A stretch of 64,000 bases of DNA from positions 6,879,501 to 6,943,500 of the forward strand of contig NC_133028.1 of the NCBI RefSeq assembly GCF_048771995.1. The letters are read 5' to 3'. Source of the DNA: Taeniopygia guttata (lineage: Eukaryota; Chordata; Aves; Passeriformes; Estrildidae). The position numbers were made by a program, and so were the translations under genes. Below, piece by piece: positions 27,801-36,923 of this stretch. The notes below the pieces were generated by a model. That model had not been told where the DNA came from and did not search any database. It saw only the letters and a list, made by a program, of their open reading frames with translations. Numbering within the stretch: position 1 is the first letter of the stretch; the number at the start of each line of letters is the position of its first letter.

Positions 27801-28116
27801 TATGTTTTTTTAAAAGTGTGAGGGGCTATTTCAATTCTATTAAAAAAAAAAACCAAAACAATACCCCAAACTAAACCACAGCAAGAGATCATTTGATCAT
27901 TTTCAGTAACAAAATACTGACTCTGCTGTCTACAAAGATAAAGATATGAGTAGATAACTGAAGCAGGGTCATACATGAAGGAAACTGTGGAAACTTAAGG
28001 TGCAATTTGTAGGTCAAACTGTGATTTCCTAAATTTTGTCATCAAGTTTTATACGTAAATGCACTTCTCTGTCAATTGATTAAACTGATCAGATTAGACA
28101 AATAACAGCCCATCTT
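24881..28116. other. Non-coding stretch, nothing recognised
   Basis: No exon, RNA gene or named repeat was identified on either strand. A-runs occur near 27190 and 27841. Confidence 0.55.
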
Positions 28117-28385
28117 TTCACAGAATTCACTGAATGACCAGGCTGGAAGAGACCTTCAAGATCATCAAGTCCAACCCATGCCCCAACATCCCAATTAAAC
28201 CATGGCACTGATGCCACATCCAGTCTTTGTTTAAACACATCCAGGGATCATGACTCCACCACCTCCCTGGGCAGACCATTCCAGAACTTTATCACCCTTT
28301 CTGTAAAAAACTTCTTCCTAATATCCAACCTATATTTCCCTTGATGCAGTTGAGATTGTGTCCTCTGGTTCTGTCAGTTACTGCC
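28117..28385 (-). mobile_element. CR1 LINE 3' fragment, relatively well preserved
   Basis: Antisense CR1 blocks in order: AGGCTGGAAGAGACCTTCAA, GATCATCAAGTCCAACCCAT, CACATCCAGGGATCATGACT, CCACCACCTCCCTGGGCAGA, CTTCTTCCTAATATCCAACC and TGTGTCCTCTGGTTCTGTCA. This copy appears less mutated than its neighbours, so it may be one of the younger insertions here. Confidence 0.92.
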
Positions 28386-31300
28386 TTTTTTCAAGATTTA
28401 AACCAGACATGTATAATCTGTCAATTATCACTCTCAAGGTACTAACCAGCCAGCTGATATTCAGCTACCATACAAAATCCCACATTGGTCACAAATGTCT
28501 GAAAAAGCCTCATTAGCACTAACTCAGATTTTTTTCTGGAAACATTTTATTATCAAAACACTAGTATTTTAATTTTAATTATTTTTGATGTTTTAGAACT
28601 TTTGATGTAAATATGTCAGTACCCACCATGTAAGACAAAATGTTGCTTATCTCAAAATTTCATCAGTAGATATTGAAGGAATTACCATTACATCTGTTTT
28701 GGAGATGGAAAACAGAAAAAGAAAGGTGAATTGATCTGCCCTAATCCAATAGCAAAGAACGAAAAACACCACTTCTTCCAATTCCACTAGGTTATACAGC
28801 ATCCTGTGCCTGAAATACCAGGTTGGTTGTTCTTAAATATAATACATCCTAATAAAGGAGGATGATAAAACCATTTCAAAACGCACTGAAAAGGAAATTA
28901 ATTGTTATGCATCAATAGCAATATCTGAGTTTTGCTTTAGATACAGAAGCTTTCTGCTTCAATCTAAAATAGCAATCTCTATATAAATAAAAATTTTCCA
29001 GTGAAATAATAATCCATTATTAATGCAATAACAATGTACCATTCCATAAATGGCAACTGCAACTTGAAGAAAAAACCAAATTATTGTCCACTGATAGCAG
29101 CAATTCAATACTTTTTCTTCCTCGTCCTCCTTATTAGCAGAGAATACAATTAGTGAACTTTTAATACCTTTGAAGAAGTGACAATTTAAACAGAAAAATC
29201 AATAAAATGCGTTGACCTATTGTGAAAACAATTTGTAACAAATGTGAATTTCACTGTTGTTGTGTCTATTTTTTATGATTTGGCCTGCATACATTCCATT
29301 CATGGATTTAACGAGCAGTGGTTCACAGCGATAGTGAACCCAGTCTCCTGAACAGGTACCTGATAACACCCTGAGCAGCTGATAAGGCAAACTGGGATTA
29401 TGACCCACATAAAGCTTAAACCGTTTCCTAGCAAATCCACAAACACCTTAAAAATCATAACACCCTGCTTCTAGGCTATGCTCAACTAGCAGTTCCCCTG
29501 CCAACTTCTCATAAAACAAGTGTTTTACAACCTCAGTGGGGGCAGGGAGGAGGGGAAACCCAAAACTTTACAATATTTTATTAAAGATGTGTCTAATGCA
29601 TTGCCAAAACCCCAATACACTTTAGCACCTATTACTAGAAAGCTGAACACTCCTCATGTCCCCCAGATGTCTCTGCACTTTCATAGTAAATGTACTTTTC
29701 ACTATTGCAGGGAACTGGTCCCTCTATGCTGGAAATTGAACCTGACCTCTCCCCTTTCTGTTTCCTAAGCTTTCAACTCACTAATCACTAATTAGCATCT
29801 CTGGTGGCTCTCTCAGAACACCAGAGTTTTATGTGCAAGCATGACAATCCTTCCCATGCCCCTTGGAGCTGATCAGCATAATCTCAAATTCTTCCCTGAG
29901 AAGCTCAAGATAACACTGAAGCCTCTCAACTCAAGGAAAATCAGAAACATGGTCCAAGTCTCTCTGGATGCAGTCCAAACTCCCCCAATATTTACCAGCT
30001 AGAACACTAAGCTCTGATTTTATTTCCTACTTCCTATGACCACCATTTTTGAAGTTTAAAAAAATCCTAAACACATATCATACTCATGCTTAAAATAGGA
30101 ATGCGAAGCAATCAAAATAAATCAATATTGCTTCATTCTGAAAAGCCCTAAAATTCATTTATTCAGAATAGCAGGTTTTACCTGATTTTGTGCTGTCACT
30201 TGGTAATGTGAGAATCTACACTGGGTTCTGCTTTTGCTTTGTTGGAGTAGGAGGATTATTTTAATATGGAGAGAATTGATTTTGTTCCTGTATGCATGAG
30301 CCGCTGTTGATATTCCCAACCAGAAAGACTCCTTTCTAGAATTATCATCAATATATATTACAAGAGAGTGTTTACTTCCACCCTGCCTCTCTTTCAAAAG
30401 CCTCCACAGTGTTAATTCCCAGAGCAAGGCTACAGGTCTCCTACTCAAAATTTCTCTTCAGATTTTCTAATCCTTTTCTCCTTAATCTCCATTATACGAA
30501 AAGAAACCCACATATGCATGGTCTGTGGGAAGCTAAGTAACTTTACCTCTCACCATAGTTACCACATCTGATTTAACCACTGGCTTTGGACATTGAATCA
30601 TTGTCCTTTAAGATTCCAGATTTTATTTGTGTATGCCTCGATACATTCATCAAGCATAAAATTCTACAACCAGACTGATTTTAATATCATTAGTAGACAA
30701 TTACATTTCAATTTATGCAACTGTAAGATAACATACCCTCCACCTCTGCTATTTCTGTACTGTGTATACTGCTGTTTTCCAGGATCTCAGAAAGAAAAAT
30801 GTTTAAATGTGTCACTAGGACCGATATTGACAAGGTTTTCTGTCAAATCCGATTCTTTGAATGATTCTGAAACAACGTTACATTCAGGTTTTCATTAGTG
30901 TGCTCAACTATTCTATTAGACTTTTTTGTTTCTCATGGTAACCAATTTTATTTGACTTAACGGAAGCTGTTCAAATATTTAAAGGCACTCCGAGATGGCA
31001 GGAGTTTATCTAGGAGCATACATGTTGTGTCACAGATATTCCTTTCCTTGCTCTTTTGGATTCCCCCCCCTTCCTCCCCCCTTCAAAAACAGTAGCAAAC
31101 AAATGAGAATCTCGACCTGCCACACTGCACCGGGAACGTGCTCACTTCATCTGTTTATGTAAATATTCAAGTTACAATGGGCACATTTCGAAACCACAAG
31201 CTCGGTAGGTAAAACAGATGCTCCTTACGTTCCTTCATATGCAGCGAATCCCTCTGCCAGAATCGCCAGGCGCAACGCAAGAACTAAAGTATAAACATCT

Positions 31301-31567
31301 GCAACACCTCTCTGTTTTGTTAACATTCTTTCACACGTTTTCTTGCTAACTCCAAAAAGGCTCGACGGTGTAAAAAGAAAGAGAGGAAAAAAAAAAAAAA
31401 AAACAAACAAAAAAACCAAACCAATTAGAAACATCTGCGAGATAGCTACGGAAAACGGAATGAAACATGAATAAACAAAAACATGGCGAAAGTGGCCTGG
31501 GGTTGTTACACTGTCAGATCATTTTTCCAAGCCCAACATCAAGGCTTTTGTTACAAGCAAAGCGGTC
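28386..31567. other. Non-coding stretch up to the small CpG block
   Basis: No supported gene. A C-rich tract lies at about 31065-31082 and an A-run at 31387-31403. CpG frequency begins to rise to the right of about 31.1 kb. Confidence 0.55.
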
Positions 31568-31575
31568 ATTTGCAT
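31568..31575 (-). promoter_or_regulatory. Octamer (POU-factor) motif
   Basis: The + strand reads ATTTGCAT, the exact complement of ATGCAAAT, beside the CA/CAGA repeat and the 31.7 kb CpG block. An eight-base match arises by chance often, so only its position next to a CpG island gives it weight. Confidence 0.25.
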
Positions 31576-31613
31576 GGAGAACCAACAGGGTTTCTTCTCC
31601 CTCGGCGTCTCCG

Positions 31614-31682
31614 CACACACACACACAGACAGACACACAGACAGACACACACAGACACACACACAGACAGACACACACACAG
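31614..31682. repeat. (CA)n / (CAGA)n microsatellite
   Basis: About 69 bases of alternating CA interrupted by CAGACAGA units. It is a compound, imperfect simple repeat directly bordering the CpG-rich block. The alternating purine-pyrimidine CA runs have Z-DNA potential. It creates artificial His/Thr-rich and Cys/Val-rich reading frames on both strands. Confidence 0.95.
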
Positions 31683-31960
31683 CCCGAGGAGCCGAAGCCG
31701 CCCCCGCGCACCAGCCCCGCGGCCGAACGCGCACACGGCCCCGCCGCGGAGCCCCCGCGCTCGGCCGCGGAGACGCGATTTTTAGGGATACAAAAATTCA
31801 CAGACGAACCTTCGGAGCGCTGCCCCAGCCGGAGTTCTCTGCCTCTCTCGCTCTGCTCTGCTGTTGCTGACAAGATCAGGCTGAGATTAACAAGTCCATG
31901 CTACTCTGCCAACCTCGCTCCTCCGGCGGCTGCACACACGCCGGGGGCTCGCAATAATAC
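31680..31960. promoter_or_regulatory. Small isolated CpG-rich block upstream of MAEA
   Basis: About 280 bases dense in CG dinucleotides interrupt AT-rich DNA 5 kb upstream of MAEA. The block is bordered on the left by a CA/CAGA microsatellite, and an octamer motif (ATTTGCAT, 31568-31575) lies about 110 bases away. There is no convincing coding frame with conserved content, and no recognisable CTBP1 N-terminal exon. It may be a separate promoter for a - strand or non-coding transcript, or an orphan CpG island. Confidence 0.5.
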
Positions 31961-32142
31961 CAAACTTTCGGAAAGTTAAAAATGGAATGGATTGAAGGAA
32001 TGTAAAGCAAAATGGCAGGGAAGCAGAAAACACTGCCTGGACAATTATTGCAGCAGCAAGCAGGGCACTGCTCTGTAGTCAAGGCTGTGTCAGCACTTTC
32101 TTTCTAAACCCCTCCATTTTCAGGGGGCTATAATTCAGAAAG

Positions 32143-32164
32143 AAAAAAAAAAAAAAAAAAAAAA
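32143..32164. repeat. Poly-A run (22 bases)
   Basis: Uninterrupted homopolymer about 180 bases to the right of the small CpG block. Confidence 0.92.
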
Positions 32165-35100
32165 GGAGAAAAAATGCTTATGGCCAAAAATATTGCAGGT
32201 AAAACCCCTTCCCTTTGCATTTTAAATCACCCATTTAGACAATTCAGAAAGTTACAGGAGTCTCTGCACTTCTTCAGGCAGTCCCACATGCCTTTTTTTA
32301 TGCAAATGCAAGTCCTTTTTTTTAAAGAGGTTTCACAAGAATTTGACCTACATTGTGAATGCCCCCTCCTTTTTATTTTTTTAATAAAAGCAATATAAAA
32401 CATACCTTAACATCGAAACCCGGTTTGCATAAATATGGGATAATTTCTAAGTAAGTTCTACACACACATTGCCTGAAAGGTACCAGAGATATGAAAATGC
32501 TCCCACAGACGATCCAGCACAGCCTCTACTGAGGTCTCAACCCCAATTCATTCTGGTAACTTGGTAACCCAAACTGCTGAGGGCATCTGCATTTTCCCTG
32601 GATAAGGAAAGGGTCCTTATAATTATGTTAAAATAAGGAAACAGTGTTTGATCTGTATTTACTACTTTACAACTACACTCTAAACTGTGGTACATCGGGG
32701 CAGTAGCTGCTGCTATTGTTAATCGCAGGGTTTTGGTGGTGGGGGCTTTTTCTTTTGTTTGTTTGTTGGGTTTTTACTCTTGGCAATTTCTTCTCAGATA
32801 TAGAAATAAAACTTCACCAGCCTTTTTACACAAGCCAGGTACACTGAGACACTTTTCAATTATGGTTAAAGTTACAATAACAAAATGAAGAAAAAAAACT
32901 CCAAACCATGAACTATACAGTCACATTACTACTTTCTTTTAAAGTAAAAATACACCTTTATTGTAAAATCTCTGCAGCAGTCTAAGCCTGCTGGGCAAGA
33001 AAACCTAAGCATAAGTCTTGACTGATAGGGAATGGCCAAGAAACATGGAGAATCCATTATCATGGAGAATACCACCACACCCACCTGCTCGGAGGAAGAG
33101 AACTCCACTGAACAGTGGGACAACCTGTGCTCCTTCCCACCTGAACCAGCACAGGCCTTCATATTCGTGCCTTAGGCCAGTCTGGTCTGCAAATACAAGA
33201 AATGATGGTGACACACACCCACTTCTGCCTCCTGGCACTGGGGTTATAATGGCCACAGAGAGGAAAGAGAAGCAAGTGTGGTAAAATCTCAGGTCATAGC
33301 AGTTTTCTTCAGCGTATGAAAGCAGAGCACTGAGGTTTCTGCTCTGCTCCACCAAGAAACACAGAGTGTTTGTGTTCCTGAAAGATACATCATTTGCATG
33401 CAGTGTTTAATGTTTTTCTCTGATCATTAATCTGGAGCAAAGCTGAAGGCTATTGGAAACAAATGAGTGAAGTTCTCCTAAAGGTTTGGAGTATTCTCTG
33501 CACACTGCTTAAGTTAAACTAATTGCTAATTCACATTAACAAGACACTGAATGAGGAAAACATTAACACATTATGATTCAACTGGACAACCAAGAAATAC
33601 AAAATGGAAGCTGATTTTTCATCTTCCTTTTATGACACCAGGGGACAAGGAAAAAATAAAGAAGATACAGCACCAAACTTAGTAGATCCAATTTCATACT
33701 TTCTATTGAAGAATAAAGTGGTAGGATTTATAAGAACTCTAAAAGCAAAGGTATATAGGCAATTAAACTAAATTTAATTAAATTAAGACTCGGCTTTATA
33801 AGTTTGTATGGTAGGTTAAGCAGAAGACATATATTAGCCTAATATTCAAGAAAAAAAGTACAACCATAGTACATTAATGACCATACCCAAGAATAACAAT
33901 AGCCATAAATATTTTGTTTAATTTAGCAGGAAACTACAGAATTTAACAACTTCATAAGATCATTAGCTTAGTTCTCATCCCCACATTTATCATGCCAACA
34001 TTTACAGTATAAATCAACAGCTGCAGACTAAAGCTGAAAACATGCCAGAAATATGCATAGGTTGTATCAATATTTGCACATGGAGCCTTGAACGTAAATT
34101 AGTTGACACTCAACACTTCAAGCTTTCTCCCTGAAGTTGCAATATTTAAAGGTTAAAGATTAGACATGCTCCCTCTTGTGTTAAACTAAGAATACACGAA
34201 TGCATGCTGTTTCCTCTGACATGATGGTTACTTGGCCATCTGTTCCATCAAGCAGCCCCTTTAGCTCTGGCTACTAACGTCTGACAAAGCCTCACCAATA
34301 ACCCTCCACTTTAAAGACAGTCTGAGCACATAGCCCATATCCACAGAGTATCTGTGCTACATTAAACAAGCTACTGTATTATCAGAAAGGACTATTAAGA
34401 GATTATATATAAACAAAACCTGTTGCAAATAAGTGTCTTGGCAAATACATGGCAAGTCACACTTCTTCAATCCCTATAAGCATCACAGAGTTAAGGTATG
34501 ACAGGTTCAAGCTGCTCCGTACCATAATCACAAGGAATACTCAAGAGCAAATTTCCTTCTAAATATTAGCTTACAGGATATTTAAGACAGACAGGAAGAA
34601 CAGGAATATTTTACAATGCCACATAATTATGTTTGTAAATACAGCAACAATTGAGCAAAGTTTTCGATCCTCCACCCAAGCAGCCCAGGATGAACCATTC
34701 CCTGCACAGAGCCTTAATGGAGTCAAAATCCCCCTTATAAAAATCCTCTTGCAGGATCTGGTCCCAAGATCATGTCTAGACATGAATGCCAATCCCAGGT
34801 GCAACTAGCACAAAAGTTTTACTAAGACACTTCTCAGACAAAGGCTTTGCAACTGGTATGGGCTTGGTAAATTACGTTTAGGCATACATTTGCTGGTTAT
34901 GGTCAACACGGGGCTGAATGCTAGGGCAGCTGTGAGTAAATATCAGTAAAAAGTTAAGAATTGAGAGGCAAAGAGAATCTAACACTCAACTACATGACTT
35001 CCCACATTCCCTTTTATTTACCCCCATTCCTGGACAGATATTTTCAGTGCAATGAGGTCTATGCACATCACAAATAATGCCACCAAATATTCTCAGAAAT

Positions 35101-35639
35101 ATACTTGCTCTTTCAAACCATGAAAGTTAAATGTGTTCACTCCTCCTGGAAGTATTGGTGTTTATTTTCCCTCAATCTTCTGCAGCCCAGTAAAAATATA
35201 GCCACAATGATTAGAGAGCAAAAAAAATCATCATGGTTATTGATAGATACAGGTTTTAGGGTGTCTTTAAAGCTTCAAACTCAAGCAGCACACTGCTTGA
35301 AGCACATTTGCTGCCAGTGCATCAAGAAACTTAACTTTTGACATCGGCAGCAGCAGAATGAAGTTGGTATTTCACTGCACGCACAGGTGCTGTGGGCACA
35401 TATTCCCTGTGCTGCACGCTCGCAGTGATGGAGGTTCTGTCCCAGCGCCCGGGTCACAGCGAGGAGCCGAACATCGAGACACTGCCCTCTACGCCTTACC
35501 CAGAAAGCAGCTTTTACATTGGGACTGACACTCCAAGAGCGGCTTTATTCCCTCGCACACACAAGTAGAAACTCTGCAGGATCATGTGCCTGTTTGGTTT
35601 TTCGGTTTTGTTTTTGTTTTTTTTTTTTTTAATGGAAAC
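32165..35639. other. Interval between the two CpG-rich regions, no gene recognised
   Basis: AT-rich sequence without a supported exon or named repeat. Around 35380-35570 the base composition becomes more balanced and CpG-containing, leading into the main island. A donor-like GTAAGG on the - strand also occurs there, near 35496. Confidence 0.55.
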
Positions 35640-35698
35640 ACTCACGTACGTCCGGCAGAGGAATTACTGCTCGCTTAAAGCGGTGCTTGTCACCTTAC

Positions 35699-36050
35699 AG
35701 GGGCCGGCCAGAGGTCAGCGGGTCACGCAAAGCCGCCGAGCGCAGCCATGGAGATCCACAGCCCGCCGGGATCGCGCCGGGAGCCCGCGCACGCCCGGAG
35801 CCGCCCGAACCCCGCACCTGTAGCGCCCGAGCTCCGCTCCCCGGCGCGGCTGCGGAAGCCGTGAAGGGACCACCAGAGACCCCGGCGGCCGAACGGAGCC
35901 GCCACCCCCCCTCCCCACCCCGTCCCCCGCGGGGCGGGCGGGACCGGCCCGGCTGCGGCGGGAGCTGCGCCCGCCCCACGCCTCCGCTCACCGGGGAAAC
36001 TCGGCGCCGGCCCGGGGAGCCGAGGGCAGGGGGTTGCCGCCGTCTCCGCT
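35699..36050 (-). ncRNA. Possible first exon of a divergent (antisense) transcript
   Basis: On the - strand a good splice donor, GTAAGG, begins at 35698, at the left edge of the CpG island. The GC-rich sequence at 35699 to about 36050 would be its first exon, with a start upstream near the CCAAT/GC-box region. The only ATG frame near the donor is very short, so a non-coding or 5' UTR exon is the likelier reading. It could be a MAEA divergent lncRNA or an untranslated first exon of the upstream - strand gene (CTBP1 in mammalian synteny). On the + strand the same bases also resemble an acceptor (ACCTTACAG), so the call is tentative. Confidence 0.3.
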
Positions 36051-36199
36051 ATTTAAACCTCTTCCCGCCGTCTCCGCCTCACTGGCTCCCACTCGCTCCC
36101 TCCGCCCCGCGGAACTCACGGGGGCGGCCCCGCCCCTCCCGATGTACACACAGCCACACGCCGCCCGCCGCTCCGCCCGCCCGCCCAGACGCACCGGTC

Positions 36200-36615
36200 A
36201 TTGGTTCAGCAGCCTGCCCGTCAACCTGAGAAGCGACAGCATTGGCTGGAAGCGCTGTCCATCACAACGCGTCCCGCCCCGCGCCCCGCCCCTCCCCTTC
36301 CCGGACACCTCGGGGGTGTTAAAACGGCCGTTTGAAGTCACCAGCAAAATTTACTTTTAGGCCCCGCCCACTGAGTCCCAGAGCATGTTCTGATTGGGCC
36401 ATGGGAAGCGGCTCTCTGCCTCCGCTGAGTGGCTGGGTGTCCATAACGCCCCAAATCCCGCCTATCCCGCTGCCGTAATCCCCTTTGATTTGTCCGCGCC
36501 TCCGCGCGGCCCCGCCCATTCCCTCCGCGCTGCCCATTCAGGCGCGGCTCTCCGGGCTCTGGGGCGGTGCCGACGCTCCCGGCGGGGGAACGTGAGGGAG
36601 CGAGCCGCTCATTGG
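36200..36615 (-). promoter_or_regulatory. Four inverted CCAAT (NF-Y type) boxes
   Basis: ATTGG occurs at 36200-36204, 36241-36245, 36393-36397 and 36611-36615, each in a GC-rich context (for example TCATTGGTTCAG and CATTGGCCGG). The first two are 41 bases apart, about four helical turns. Clustered NF-Y boxes between about 650 and 240 bases upstream of the start codon are common in CpG-island and bidirectional promoters. NF-Y binding is inferred from the motif only. Confidence 0.6.
36322..36336. promoter_or_regulatory. Perfect palindrome AAACGGCCGTTT overlapping a CHR-like TTTGAA
   Basis: The 12-base perfect palindrome at 36322-36333 contains AACGG on both strands, a MYB-type core. It overlaps TTTGAA at 36331-36336, which matches the cell-cycle homology region consensus. 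It stands in a short AT-rich island inside the CpG island, between the second and third inverted CCAAT boxes. CHR elements with nearby CCAAT boxes are known targets of the DREAM and MYB-MuvB complexes. Function here is inference. Confidence 0.35.
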
Positions 36616-36679
36616 CCGGCGCGCCGTCACTCTCCCTCCGTCACCGCCCCCGCGGAGCGTACCAAGCCGCGGCGGTGGC

Positions 36680-36691
36680 GGGGGGGGGGGG
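36680..36691. repeat. G12 homopolymer in the MAEA promoter
   Basis: A run of 12 G lies about 165 bases before the start codon, inside a GGC/GGT-rich context (GCGGCGGTGGC). It can support a G-quadruplex and is a likely place for assembly or length errors. Confidence 0.9.
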
Positions 36692-36850
36692 CAGAGCGCG
36701 GCGTTGGTTCGGCCCGCGTCCATGAGGGCCGGGGCGGGGCGCGCGCCGATTCCCGGCATGCCGCGCGCGCCGTAGGTAGCTCCCGCCGGGACGCGCTGGG
36801 AAGGAGGGCGGGAGGGAGAGCGGAGGGCGGGGGGAGGCCGGTGCCCGAGC

Positions 36851-36862
36851 CAAGATGGCGGT
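36851..36862 (+). promoter_or_regulatory. MAEA: TISU / YY1-type element over the MAEA start codon
   Basis: CAAGATGGCGGT matches the TISU consensus SAASATGGCGGC at 11 of 12 positions and includes the YY1 core AAGATGGCGG. In known cases this element sets both transcription start (via YY1) and efficient scanning-free translation of mRNAs with very short 5' leaders. Its ATG is exactly the MAEA start codon, so it supports the chosen start and predicts a short 5' UTR. Confidence 0.7.
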
Positions 36863-36923
36863 GCAGGAATCAGCCGCTCAGCTCTCAATGACTCTGAAGG
36901 TGCAGGAGTACCCCACTCTCAAG
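36855..36923 (+). CDS. MAEA: MAEA coding exon 1 (residues 1-23)
   Basis: The exon starts at the ATG inside the CAAGATGGCGG context and begins [10 protein letters not shown], the known vertebrate MAEA N-terminus. It ends at a lysine codon followed by a GTGGGT donor at 36924. It is 69 bases long and ends in phase 0. It sits inside the CpG island. The start is chosen from the conserved protein N-terminus and the strong TISU/Kozak context. The 5' UTR boundary cannot be placed from sequence alone. Confidence 0.96.

Noticed and set aside
31467..31979. 170-codon + strand frame rich in His/Thr, with matching - strand frames
   Set aside because: It is generated by the CA/CAGA microsatellite and the CpG-rich block, which have few stop codons in any frame. 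No conserved domain was seen.
1..36200. CTBP1 coding exons on the - strand
   Set aside because: Expected by synteny, but the conserved N-terminal exon peptides were not found and no GC-rich exon-like block with splice sites and conserved residues is visible.
35687..36891. Several long Pro/Arg/Gly-rich frames on both strands across the CpG island
   Set aside because: GC-rich promoter DNA lacks stop codons. The frames overlap on both strands and only the last 37 bases (36855 onward) contain the true MAEA start, in another frame.
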